A DNA stretch of 64,000 bases from Octadecabacter sp. SW4 (lineage in GTDB: Bacteria; Pseudomonadota; Alphaproteobacteria; Rhodobacterales; Rhodobacteraceae): the NCBI RefSeq assembly GCF_008065155.1, contig NZ_CP042819.1, positions 1,674,001 through 1,738,000 on the forward strand, written 5' to 3'. Under the pieces are notes generated by a model. That model worked only from the letters and a program-made list of their open reading frames with translations. It was not told the DNA's origin and made no database searches. This document shows, in pieces, positions 18,717 through 27,705 of this stretch. Position 1 is the stretch's first letter, and each line of letters starts with the position of its first letter. Position numbers and translations under genes: made by a program.

Positions 18717-20240
18717 ATGGAACCGCCTGTAACATCCCCCAAACTCGCGGAGATAATTGGTGCCTTCGAGACTGCCGATATCGAGCGCGCCAACGCGCTT
18801 TTCGAAACTGCAGGCGGTGACCAATTCGCATTCCGGAACGGGTTTGATGCATTGGGCCAGGTTCTTGCCGTCATGCCGTCTGACCATTGGCGCCGGAACG
18901 AAGCAGCCTTTTGCAGTTGGGTTGTTTACTTGTGCAAGTTCGGGCAGGCAGCCCGTGCATCCGGCCATCTCAACGACCCGGATCTTGAGTTCGATAAAAC
19001 GGTCCGATTCACGATCGTCGAATTGCTTGTGGCAATCCATCTTGGCGATCCGATTGATTCGGCCGATATTGAACGCTGGATCTATCTCGAGCGGACCCTG
19101 CCCATTGCGGAACCTCTAACAAGCGGCCTCTACTACAACGCGATGCTCGCCATCCTGGTGCGGGTGGGGCGGCTGACCGAAGCGCGTTCCTTCGGGGTGC
19201 GCGCCATTTCCGCGTTCAAGGCGGCACACCATTGGCACCTTGAACATTTCATTCACCTCCACCTTGCGGACCTATCCATCAACGAGGGCCATCTGCGCCG
19301 CGGACGCAGGCATCTGTATTCCGCGAAGATTTGTCTTGAAAAATCGGGTGAAGCGCACGGCAACGAAGAGCAGCTCAGCGAAATCATTTCCCTCGTTCTG
19401 GATTACGAAACCGGCAATTTTGCGCATATCCCTGCGCGAGGCGCAGAGCTGCGAACATCGCTTATCGAAGGCGACAGCTGGGCCGAGATTTTCAACCAGC
19501 TGGCTCGTATCACAATCCTGTCGCTTTATTTCACGGCGGGGCGGCGGGCGGCTCTTGCCGAACTGGCTGAATTTCAGGTCGGCTACGCCCAACGCCACGG
19601 TCGCCATTCAGACGTGCTGGCCCTGCTGGAGATTGAGATCGACCGGCTGGATCACAGTCTTGGCGGGGCCGAACAGGCCATCGCGCGGCTGGACCCCGAC
19701 AATCTGCGCGGACCCATCGGATCCATCCTGCTCAGCGGGATCAGGGCGGCCTTGGGACGTCAGAACGCCACTTTGACACATGTGGCTGGCCCAAGGGCGG
19801 CCTTGAATGCAACACTTGTGGAGGCCGCACAGGCAAGCGGCCAGGCGCGCCGCCGACTTGTTCAACACGCGTTCCTTCTGGCCGTTCGCGAAAGCCATGT
19901 GGCCCCCTTTGTGGAAAACCGCGAAACCCTGTCCGGTTTGGGCAGCCAGCTTACGGCAAGTGGCTTTGTGCGCGGTCACGTGCAGACAGGGCGCATGGTG
20001 CGCAAGGTTCTTCGGACGGTCGAGCAGAGCTATTGGGTGCCGGAACGATTGCGCGATCTGGGCGTGACGCACAAACAACTGCGGGTGCTGACGGCCCTTC
20101 AATCGGGCGCAACCAACAAGGAAATAGGTCGTTTGCTGGGGCTGAGCGAGGCGACGGTCAAGTTCCACCTCACCAAACTATATCGTGCGACCGGTGTGCG
20201 AAAGAGAGGTGAACTTATTGAAATAACGATGGGAATTTAG
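18717..20240 (+). CDS. LuxR-type regulator with long helical N-terminal region
   Basis: 507-aa regulator. The C-terminal helix-turn-helix (about residues 440-500) has LRVLTALQSGATNKEIGRLLG then LSEATVKFHLTKLYRATGV, the GerE/LuxR pattern. The first 420 residues are helix-rich and resemble the TPR-like arm of MalT/LAL regulators, but no NTPase Walker A was found. It is read in the same direction as, and ends 105 bp before, the transporter operon, so it is its likely activator. The start at 18717 is the first ATG in frame but has a weak ribosome binding site. Confidence 0.8.
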   Translation: MEPPVTSPKLAEIIGAFETADIERANALFETAGGDQFAFRNGFDALGQVLAVMPSDHWRRNEAAFCSWVVYLCKFGQAARASGHLNDPDLEFDKTVRFTIVELLVAIHLGDPIDSADIERWIYLERTLPIAEPLTSGLYYNAMLAILVRVGRLTEARSFGVRAISAFKAAHHWHLEHFIHLHLADLSINEGHLRRGRRHLYSAKICLEKSGEAHGNEEQLSEIISLVLDYETGNFAHIPARGAELRTSLIEGDSWAEIFNQLARITILSLYFTAGRRAALAELAEFQVGYAQRHGRHSDVLALLEIEIDRLDHSLGGAEQAIARLDPDNLRGPIGSILLSGIRAALGRQNATLTHVAGPRAALNATLVEAAQASGQARRRLVQHAFLLAVRESHVAPFVENRETLSGLGSQLTASGFVRGHVQTGRMVRKVLRTVEQSYWVPERLRDLGVTHKQLRVLTALQSGATNKEIGRLLGLSEATVKFHLTKLYRATGVRKRGELIEITMGI

Positions 20241-20272
20241 ACTTTGTAAGAAAGCTATACTTTTTATCCAAA

Positions 20273-20316
20273 GGACTATCCATATTTTGAGTCCGTTGCG
20301 CGCTGAATGGCGGACT
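20273..20316. promoter_or_regulatory. GGACT/AGTCC half-site array before the transporter operon
   Basis: GGACT (20273-20277), AGTCCG (20290-20295) and CGGACT (20311-20316) form overlapping inverted repeats in the 104-bp gap between the LuxR-type gene and the first permease. They could be binding sites of that regulator. AGTCCG-N15-CGGACT is the better dyad. Confidence 0.4.
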
Positions 20317-20344
20317 ACGGTGAAGGTAGGGGGATAGAAAGCCC

Positions 20345-21367
20345 ATGCTGTTATACCTGTTCCGACGGGGCGCATCGCTGTTATTCGTTCTGTTGGGCCT
20401 TGCCATTCTAATATTCGTGATCGCGCGCATTGTGCCGGGCGATCCGGCACGAATTGCCCTCGGGCCGCTTGCCACGCCCGAACAGGTCGCCGAGTTGCGC
20501 CTGGAGATGGGGCTGGATCAGCCGTTCTTCGTGCAACTCGGAACATATCTGACAAACCTTGCCCAGGGCGACCTTGGTAAATCCCTCCTGACATCGCGTC
20601 CGGTGATGGATGATATCCTCAGCGCGCTGCCCGCGACGTTCGAATTGGTACTTTTCACGATCATCCTGCAGATCATCATTTCCATCCCGCTGGGCATTCT
20701 CGCGGCAGTCTATCGCAACACCTGGGTCGATAACGTCATCCGCGTCATTTCCCTGATCGGCGTGGTTACGCCGGGGTTTGTGCTGGCGATCCTGCTGCAG
20801 CTGAGTGCGGCCATGTATTTCGGGTTCTTCCCCATCACCGGGCGGCTAGATCCTTCAATCGTGTTTGATGCCGATATCACAGGCCTGTTGCTGGTCGACG
20901 GGTTGCTCAAGGGCCGCATGGATGTCGTGGCCGATGCCATACGTCACTTGTTCCTGCCCTCGATTGCCCTTGCGGCGGCGGGGATCGGGCAGATTGTGCG
21001 GATCACGCGCTCAGCGATGATCGAAGTGGCCAGCCGCGACTTCATCGAAGCCTCGCGCGCCTATGGCATTCCCGAACGGGTCGTGCGGTTCCGCTACATG
21101 CTGCGCGTGGCCGCAGTGGCCCCGCTGACGATCCTGGGGCTGGAATTCGCATCGCTGATCGGCAACGCCTTCATCGTTGAATTCGTTTTCTCGTGGCCCG
21201 GCATCGCCAGCTACGGGGTGCGCACGATCCTGCAAAAAGACCTCAACGCGGTGATCGGGGTCGTCCTTGTGTCCGGCGTGTTCTTCGTCATCGCAAATCT
21301 CACCATCGACATCATTCTCGGCGTGCTCGACCCACGCCACCGCCTGCGCGAAGGGAGGAGCAAATGA
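20345..21367 (+). CDS. ABC transporter permease, DppB/OppB type
   Basis: 340-aa inner-membrane permease of a peptide/nickel-class importer. Opens with MLLYLFRRGASLLFVLLGLA and VPGDPARIA, the DppB N-terminal signature, followed by six hydrophobic segments and an EAA loop (EASRAYGIPERVVRFRYMLR, the ATPase contact). First gene of the operon; its stop overlaps the next start as ATGA. Confidence 0.93.
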   Translation: MLLYLFRRGASLLFVLLGLAILIFVIARIVPGDPARIALGPLATPEQVAELRLEMGLDQPFFVQLGTYLTNLAQGDLGKSLLTSRPVMDDILSALPATFELVLFTIILQIIISIPLGILAAVYRNTWVDNVIRVISLIGVVTPGFVLAILLQLSAAMYFGFFPITGRLDPSIVFDADITGLLLVDGLLKGRMDVVADAIRHLFLPSIALAAAGIGQIVRITRSAMIEVASRDFIEASRAYGIPERVVRFRYMLRVAAVAPLTILGLEFASLIGNAFIVEFVFSWPGIASYGVRTILQKDLNAVIGVVLVSGVFFVIANLTIDIILGVLDPRHRLREGRSK

Positions 21368-22242
21368 GCGCTTCTGACATGCCCCAGGACCAGCGCGTGC
21401 TGACCTCGCGCCAGATGGCGTTCTATCGCTTCAGCCGAAACCCTGCGGCGCTGGTCGGCGCGGTGATCGTTCTCAGCGTGATCATCGCCGCCATCTTTGC
21501 GCCGCTACTGGCGCCGTCACCCGAAAGTGCGGGGTCTTTCGTGGACTTCCGCAACCGTCATGCCGCGCCCTCATGGGGTCATTGGATGGGCACCGACAAC
21601 GTCGGGCGCGACGTGTTCAGCCGGGTGCTCTTTGGCTACCGCGTCTCGCTAGGTCTGGTCGTGGGCGTGTTGGGCGTCGCCGTGCCGTTGGGGGTGATCC
21701 TCGGGTTGCTGGCGGGGTACTTCGGCGGCTGGACCGAAACGATTATCATGCGGTTTACCGACATCATGCTGGCCTTGCCGCCGCTGGCCATGGCGCTGGC
21801 CATCACGGCTGTCCTGTCACCCAACCTCGTCAACGCGATGATCGCGATCACCCTGCTGTGGTGGACGTGGCACACGCGCCTGATCTACCGCATCGTCAAG
21901 GCGCAGATGAACGAGGATTACGTCGAAGCGGCCCAGATCGCAGGCGCCTCGCATTTCCACATCCTGTTTCGCGAACTTCTGCCGAATTGCATTTCCGCCA
22001 TCGCGGTCAAAATCTCGCTCGATGCGGGGTTCGTGATTCTGTTCGGGGCCTCGCTGTCCTTCCTCGGCCTCGGCATCCAGCCCCCCACGCCGGATCTCGG
22101 CACCATGGTCGCCACGGGGGCCGAATACATGCCCGAAATGTGGTGGCAGGCGGTGATGCCGGGCCTTGCAATCCTCTACGCCATTCTGGGGTTCAACCTG
22201 CTGGGCGACGGGCTGCGTGACATGCTGGACGTCGAATTATGA
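21364..22242 (+). CDS. ABC transporter permease, DppC/OppC type
   Basis: 292-aa partner permease. Family signatures are FSRNPAALVGAVIVL, HWMGTDNVGRDVFSRVLFG, and the EAA loop VEAAQIAGASHFHILFRELL. The C-terminal GASLSFLGLGIQPPTPDLGTM is typical of DppC. Starts at ATGA overlap with the first permease, and its own stop overlaps the ATPase start in the same way. Confidence 0.94.
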   Translation: MSASDMPQDQRVLTSRQMAFYRFSRNPAALVGAVIVLSVIIAAIFAPLLAPSPESAGSFVDFRNRHAAPSWGHWMGTDNVGRDVFSRVLFGYRVSLGLVVGVLGVAVPLGVILGLLAGYFGGWTETIIMRFTDIMLALPPLAMALAITAVLSPNLVNAMIAITLLWWTWHTRLIYRIVKAQMNEDYVEAAQIAGASHFHILFRELLPNCISAIAVKISLDAGFVILFGASLSFLGLGIQPPTPDLGTMVATGAEYMPEMWWQAVMPGLAILYAILGFNLLGDGLRDMLDVEL

Positions 22243-23942
22243 GCGCGCTGTTGGACATCCAGAACCTGTCCATCGGGTTCCGTGCCTATGGCCAGTATCG
22301 CAAGGTGCTCCAGGACGTCTCCATGACCGTGGGCGAAGGCGAACGGGTTTCCCTGATCGGGCAATCGGGGTCGGGCAAGACGGTGACGATGCGCACCATC
22401 ATCGGCACCCTGCCCATGCCCCCCGGCGAGGTCGAGGCCGGGACAATCACCTACGCAGGCCGCTCCCTGCTTGATCTCAACAAGATCGAACGCAACAAGC
22501 TCAAGGGCACGGGCATTTCCATCGTCCTGCAAGACCCGATGCTGTCGTTTAATCCGGTGCTGACCATCGGGCGGCAGATGGACGATATCGTCCGCTACGC
22601 TGACATGCGGCTGGGGCAGTCGCGCACCGCGGCCCAGCGGCAGGCGCATATCCTCGACACGCTGGCCAAGGTGCAATTGTCCGACGGGGCGCGCATTCTG
22701 GACAGCTATCCGATCATGTTGTCAGGCGGCATGCGCCAGCGCGTCCTGATCGGCATGGCCCTGCTCAACAAACCCCGTCTGTTGATCGCCGATGAACCGG
22801 GCACAGCGCTGGACGTCACCACGCAGGACGAAATCCTCGCTTTGCTGAATTCCCTCGTGGCCGAAGAGGGGCTGTCGCTCTTGCTGATCACCCACAACCT
22901 CGGGGTGGTGCGCGAAATGGCGGACCGCGTTTATGTGATGGACAAGGGCCGCATCGTCGAGGACGGCACGAAAGACGCCATATTCTCGAACCCTCAGCAT
23001 CCCTACACCAAAAGCCTGATGGCCGCGGTGCCGCCGCTCTATGGCCCGGATGTGGTGACTGTCGAGAACCACCATACGGAAACCGACCCCGCGATTTCGA
23101 TCCAAAGTATCTCAAAGGATTTTATCGCCCGCAGCGGTTTCTTCAACCAGACCAAGACCGCGCACCGCGCCGTTGATGACGTGTCGATTGACGTGCGGCC
23201 GGGCGATATTTTCGGGCTGGCCGGTGAAAGCGGATCAGGCAAAACGACGCTTGCCAAAATGACCCTCGGGCTGATCGACCCGACAGCGGGCGCGATCCGC
23301 GTCGACGGGCGGGACATCCGCCAGATCGCCGGAACGTCGGATTTCCGCAAGTTGATCCAGATCGTTTACCAAAACCCCGGTTCCTCGTTGAACCCGCGCC
23401 GGACCATCGTGGACCAGATTGCGGTGCCGCTAAAATTCACTGGTCATGACACGACGCGGATCAAATCACGCGTCGGCGAATTGCTCGAAATGGTCGATCT
23501 GCCCGCGGACATGGCCAATATGTATCCACATGAACTCTCGGGCGGGCAGAAGCAGCGGGTTGCCATCGCCCGCGCGCTTTCGGTCAACCCGCGCATTCTG
23601 GTGCTGGATGAACCGACCTCCGCGCTGGACGTGCTGGTGCAATCCACCGTGATCGACCTGTTGCACCGCCTGCGCGACGAATTCGACCTGACCTATCTTT
23701 TCATCAGCCACGATTTGTCGCTGATGCGCAATTTTTGCAATCGCGTCGGGATCATGCTGCGCGGTCGCATCGTCGAAGAAGGGCCGGTCGCCGATGTCTT
23801 CGGCGCCCCCGCCCACGCCTACACCCGCGCGCTTCTGTCCGCCATTCCGGTCACCACGGACGAGGCCGAGGCGCAAAAACCAATCGTCAGCAAAGCAGAA
23901 CGCGCGGCGGTCCTGAACCCGTCGACCGCAATGGAAGGATAA
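22239..23942 (+). CDS. Fused double ATPase of a peptide-type ABC importer (DppD-DppF fusion)
   Basis: 567-aa protein with two complete nucleotide-binding domains. Domain 1 has Walker A GQSGSGKT at residues 41-48, LSGGMRQRV and LLIADEPGTALDV. Domain 2 has Walker A GESGSGKT near residue 330, LSGGQKQRVAIARAL and ILVLDEPTSALDV. Each ends with the oligopeptide-transporter C-terminal extension pattern (HPYTKSLMAAVPPL, HAYTRALLSAIPV). Energises the two permeases. The fusion replaces separate DppD and DppF genes. Confidence 0.95.
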   Translation: MSALLDIQNLSIGFRAYGQYRKVLQDVSMTVGEGERVSLIGQSGSGKTVTMRTIIGTLPMPPGEVEAGTITYAGRSLLDLNKIERNKLKGTGISIVLQDPMLSFNPVLTIGRQMDDIVRYADMRLGQSRTAAQRQAHILDTLAKVQLSDGARILDSYPIMLSGGMRQRVLIGMALLNKPRLLIADEPGTALDVTTQDEILALLNSLVAEEGLSLLLITHNLGVVREMADRVYVMDKGRIVEDGTKDAIFSNPQHPYTKSLMAAVPPLYGPDVVTVENHHTETDPAISIQSISKDFIARSGFFNQTKTAHRAVDDVSIDVRPGDIFGLAGESGSGKTTLAKMTLGLIDPTAGAIRVDGRDIRQIAGTSDFRKLIQIVYQNPGSSLNPRRTIVDQIAVPLKFTGHDTTRIKSRVGELLEMVDLPADMANMYPHELSGGQKQRVAIARALSVNPRILVLDEPTSALDVLVQSTVIDLLHRLRDEFDLTYLFISHDLSLMRNFCNRVGIMLRGRIVEEGPVADVFGAPAHAYTRALLSAIPVTTDEAEAQKPIVSKAERAAVLNPSTAMEG

Positions 23943-23944
23943 AC

Positions 23945-25489
23945 ATGATACGAATTGGCGTAGATGTCGGCGGCACAAACACCGACGCGGTCCTGATGGA
24001 CGGTGACAAGATCCTCGCAGGCGTAAAATCCCCCACTACCGAAGACGTCATGTCCGGCGTGGCTGAAAGCATCACCAAGGTGCTGGATCAATCCGGCATG
24101 CCCGCCGCGAAGGTGGCCGCCGTGATGATCGGCACAACCCACTTCGTGAATGCCGTGGTCGAACGCCGCCATATGGTGCGCACCGCCGCTGTGCGCCTTT
24201 GTCTGCCCGCGGCACAATGCCTGCCCCCCATGGTCGATTGGCCCGATGACATTCGCGAGGCCGTGGGTGGCAAATACTGGCTGGCCAAGGGCGGCAATGA
24301 ATTCGATGGCCGCGAGATCAACGCGCTCGACATGGCGGAACTTGACGGCATCGCTGCCGAGATCGCCGAGGCAGGCATCGACACGATCGCCATTTCCTCG
24401 ATCTTCTCACCGGTCAACGACGCGATGGAACGCCAGGCGATGGAGCAGATGCAGAAGCGGCTGCCGGACGCCAATTTTACCCTGTCCTCGGAAATCGGCC
24501 GTCTGGGCATTCTGGAACGCGAAAATGCGGCCATCATGAACGCCTCTTTGCGCAGCCTGTCGGCCAGAACCGTCACAGCCTTTACCGAGGCCCTGGCGCA
24601 GGTTGGCCTGACCTGTCCCTATTACATCACCCAGAATGACGGCACATTGATGAACCGCGATTTCGTGCAGGCCTATCCGGTGCTGACCTTCGCCAGCGGG
24701 CCGACCAATTCGATGCGCGGGGCGTCGTTCCTGTCCGGTGAGTCCGATGCCATTGTCGTTGATATCGGCGGCACGACAACAGATGTGGGCGCGCTTGTCA
24801 AAGGGTTCCCGCGGCAGGCAAGCACCACGGTCGATGTGGGCGGCGTGCGCACCAATTTCCGCATGCCTGATGTCTATTCCATCGCCCTTGGCGGCGGCAC
24901 GATCGTCGCGGGCGACGGCGATAGCATGACCGTGGGCCCCCGCTCCGTGGGCTACCGCATCTTGCAAGACGCGCTGGTGTTTGGCGGCGACACGCTGACC
25001 ACGACAGACGTTGTCTCGGCCATGGGCCTTGCGGATGTGGGCGATGTGTCCAAGGTCGCGGGGCTGGACAAGGCGCACCTTCAGAACGCCAAGGCACGGA
25101 TTGACGAAATGGTGCACAACGCGGTTGAGCGGATGCGCGTGTCGCCTGACCCGATCCCGATCCTTGCCGTCGGCGGCGGGTCGATCCTGATGCCCGACAC
25201 CATGGGCGAATTGAACGTGATCCGGCCCGAACATTATTCCGTGGCCAATGCCGTTGGGGCTGCAATTGGCCAGATTTCCGGCGAGGTCGATCGCATTTTC
25301 TCGCTTGAAAAAACCACCCGCGAAGACGCTCTCGCCGAAGCCCGAAAAGAAGCCACACAAAAGGCGATCACCGCAGGCGCACATCCCGACAGCATCGAAT
25401 TGCTCGATCAGGAAGATGTGCCGCTGGCCTATCTGCCCGGCGGTGCCACACGCATTCGCCTCAAGGTCGTGGGGTCGATGAATGGCTGA
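23945..25489 (+). CDS. Short hydantoinase/oxoprolinase-family protein (HyuA-like)
   Basis: 514-aa member of the hydantoinase A/5-oxoprolinase superfamily, actin-like ATPase fold. It keeps the N-terminal phosphate loop GVDVGGTNTDAVLMDGD and the second one VDIGGTTTDVGALVKG near residue 273. It is shorter than classical HyuA (about 690 aa) and has no HyuB partner here; this short form is typically found beside DUF917 genes. It probably activates or opens a cyclic amide at the cost of ATP. It starts 2 bp after the ATPase and overlaps the next gene by 8 bp, so the enzymes and importer are one transcription unit. The substrate is not known. Confidence 0.85.
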   Translation: MIRIGVDVGGTNTDAVLMDGDKILAGVKSPTTEDVMSGVAESITKVLDQSGMPAAKVAAVMIGTTHFVNAVVERRHMVRTAAVRLCLPAAQCLPPMVDWPDDIREAVGGKYWLAKGGNEFDGREINALDMAELDGIAAEIAEAGIDTIAISSIFSPVNDAMERQAMEQMQKRLPDANFTLSSEIGRLGILERENAAIMNASLRSLSARTVTAFTEALAQVGLTCPYYITQNDGTLMNRDFVQAYPVLTFASGPTNSMRGASFLSGESDAIVVDIGGTTTDVGALVKGFPRQASTTVDVGGVRTNFRMPDVYSIALGGGTIVAGDGDSMTVGPRSVGYRILQDALVFGGDTLTTTDVVSAMGLADVGDVSKVAGLDKAHLQNAKARIDEMVHNAVERMRVSPDPIPILAVGGGSILMPDTMGELNVIRPEHYSVANAVGAAIGQISGEVDRIFSLEKTTREDALAEARKEATQKAITAGAHPDSIELLDQEDVPLAYLPGGATRIRLKVVGSMNG

Positions 25490-26582
25490 CAGCATGCGCG
25501 AAGTAACGCTCGAGGATCTGGACGCGCTCGAAATCGGCGCAGCGATCCTTGGAACAGGCGGGGGCGGCAACCCCTATATCGGCAAACTGCGCGTCCGCGA
25601 GGAGCTGCGCAAAGGGCGCACCATTCCCGTCATCCCGCTGGATGAGCTACCCGACGATGCGCTGGTCGTGTCGCTGGGCGGGATCGGCGCGCCCGTTGTG
25701 GGCGTCGAGAAGATCGAGGAAGGCGAAGAGTGTTTGCGCGCCCTGCGTGCCGTAGAACAGGAGGTCGGCCGCAAGGTCGATGCCCTGATCTCTGCCGAAA
25801 TCGGCGGCGCCAATTCCATGGAGCCGATGTTGACGGCGGCGCAGGCGGGCCTGCCGGTGGTGGACGGCGACGGCATGGGCCGTGCCTTTCCTGAAATGCA
25901 GATGATCACATGGTCGATCTACGGCCAACGGTCCGCGCCTGCTGCCATGGCCGACGAAAAAGGCAACGTGGTGGTGTTCCGTGACACGCCCAGCGACAAA
26001 TGGCTCGAAGACCTCGCGCGGGCCACCGTGGTTGCCATGGGGGCCGCCGCCGGTCTGGCGCAGGCCCCGATGCGTGGTGAATTCATCAAACGCGCGGCCA
26101 TTCCGGGCACGGTGACGCAAGCCCGCAATCTGGGCCGCGCGGTGCTGGATGCCAACCGCAACCACACCGACCCCGTGCAGGCCGTCATAGACCACGAAGG
26201 CGGGCGGCTTCTGATGACGGCCAAGATCAGCGATCTTGAACGCCACCTGAAGGGCGGCTTTGCCGTGGGCCACCTTGATCTGGACGGGTTCGGCGATTTT
26301 CAGGGCGACAGCGGCAGGATTGATTTGCAAAACGAATTCCTGATTTTCACGCGCAACGACGTGGTCGAAGTCTGCGTGCCCGACCTGATCGTCGTGTTGG
26401 ATGCCGATACGGGCCACCCGATCACCACTGAAATGCTGCGCTACGGCCAGCGGATCGCCGTTCTCGGCCTGCCGTGCCACGCCTTGCTGCGCACGCCCGA
26501 GGCCCTGGCCGTCGTCGGGCCGACTGCCTTCGGCTACCCGGATGTCACGTTCGAACCGATGGTCGCCAAGGGAGGATCATGA
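25482..26582 (+). CDS. DUF917 / S-methyl-thiohydantoin-desulfurase-like protein, copy 1
   Basis: 366-aa protein of the former DUF917 family, whose studied members have been reported as S-methyl thiohydantoin desulfurases. Signatures are the glycine-rich turn GTGGGG at residues 24-29 (ILGTGGGGNPYIGKL), EIGGANSMEPM, and VVDGDGMGRAFPEMQM around 125-140. It is a paralogue of the next gene. Starts inside the end of the HyuA-like gene and its stop overlaps the second copy as ATGA, so all three are translationally coupled. Likely works with the HyuA-like protein in the cytosol. Confidence 0.85.
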   Translation: MADSMREVTLEDLDALEIGAAILGTGGGGNPYIGKLRVREELRKGRTIPVIPLDELPDDALVVSLGGIGAPVVGVEKIEEGEECLRALRAVEQEVGRKVDALISAEIGGANSMEPMLTAAQAGLPVVDGDGMGRAFPEMQMITWSIYGQRSAPAAMADEKGNVVVFRDTPSDKWLEDLARATVVAMGAAAGLAQAPMRGEFIKRAAIPGTVTQARNLGRAVLDANRNHTDPVQAVIDHEGGRLLMTAKISDLERHLKGGFAVGHLDLDGFGDFQGDSGRIDLQNEFLIFTRNDVVEVCVPDLIVVLDADTGHPITTEMLRYGQRIAVLGLPCHALLRTPEALAVVGPTAFGYPDVTFEPMVAKGGS

Positions 26583-27667
26583 TGAAACCGATCAAGCAGA
26601 TCAGACTGGATGATATGGGGCATATCGCCCTTGGCGGTGCCTTTCTGGGCACCGGCGGCGGCGGCGACCCCTACATCGGCAAATTGATGGCGGAACAGGC
26701 GATCCGCGCCACCGGCCCCGTGCGCGTGATCGACGTTGACGACCTCGCAGATGACGCACTGGTTGTCCCCGTGGCGATGATGGGCGCGCCCACTGTGATG
26801 CTCGAAAAACTGCCCCGCGGCGACGAGGCCATTTCCGCCCTGCGCGCGCTTGAGGCTGTGCTGGGCCGCAAGGCCGATGCGATCTTCACGATCGAGGCGG
26901 GCGGGCTGAATTCCACCATCCCCATCGCGGTTGCCGCCACCGCGGGCCTGCCCATTGTCGATGGCGACGGCATGGGCCGCGCCTTTCCCGAATTGCAGAT
27001 GGTGTCGATGACCATGGCGGGGGTTGCGGCCTGCCCGATGACCATGGCCGATGAAAAGGGCAACGCGATCACCCTGAACACGGTCGACAATCTCTCGACC
27101 GAAAAATTTGCGCGGTCCATCACCGTTGAAATGGGTGGCGCGGGGCTGATCGCGCTTTATCCGATGACAGGGGCCGAGGCGAAAAAGGCCACCCTGCGCG
27201 GCTCCATGTCGTTGATCCACAACATCGGCAAGATCGTCGAGGAAGAACAGGCCGCCAATCGCAACTGCGCGGATCGCCTCGCGCGTGAATTGGACGGCAT
27301 CCGCCTGTTCGAAGGGCGCGTGATGGACGTGGACCGGCGCACCACCGGTGGCTTTGCGCGCGGCACCGCCCTGATCGAAGGGCTTGAGGGCTTTGCGGGG
27401 CGCACCATGCGGCTGCATTTCCAGAACGAATTTCTGGTCGCCGAAACCGACGACGGCACCGCCCTTGCCACCACCCCCGATCTGATCTGCCTGCTGGATC
27501 TGGAAACGGGCGTTCCAATTACCACCGAAACGATGGGCTACGGTTTCCGTGTCATCGTTTTCGGCCTGCCTTGCGATCCCGCATGGCGCAGCGACCACGG
27601 CCTGCAACTCGTTGGGCCCCGCTACTTTGGCTACGAGCACGACTACGTTCCAATAGAAGACCTTTGA
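26579..27667 (+). CDS. DUF917 / S-methyl-thiohydantoin-desulfurase-like protein, copy 2
   Basis: 362-aa paralogue of the preceding gene, with the same GTGGGG at residues 24-29 (FLGTGGGGDPYIGKL), EAGGLNSTIPI and VDGDGMGRAFPELQM. GGAGG precedes the ATG at 26579; a second ATG follows at 26582. The two copies differ in the EIGG versus EAGG segment and in the region after it, so they may form a heteromer or act on successive intermediates. The family function is as for copy 1; the actual reaction here is unproven. Confidence 0.85.
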   Translation: MMKPIKQIRLDDMGHIALGGAFLGTGGGGDPYIGKLMAEQAIRATGPVRVIDVDDLADDALVVPVAMMGAPTVMLEKLPRGDEAISALRALEAVLGRKADAIFTIEAGGLNSTIPIAVAATAGLPIVDGDGMGRAFPELQMVSMTMAGVAACPMTMADEKGNAITLNTVDNLSTEKFARSITVEMGGAGLIALYPMTGAEAKKATLRGSMSLIHNIGKIVEEEQAANRNCADRLARELDGIRLFEGRVMDVDRRTTGGFARGTALIEGLEGFAGRTMRLHFQNEFLVAETDDGTALATTPDLICLLDLETGVPITTETMGYGFRVIVFGLPCDPAWRSDHGLQLVGPRYFGYEHDYVPIEDL

Positions 27668-27705
27668 AGGTCCGCCCACACCTGAACCCAACAAGGAGAA
27701 AGACA

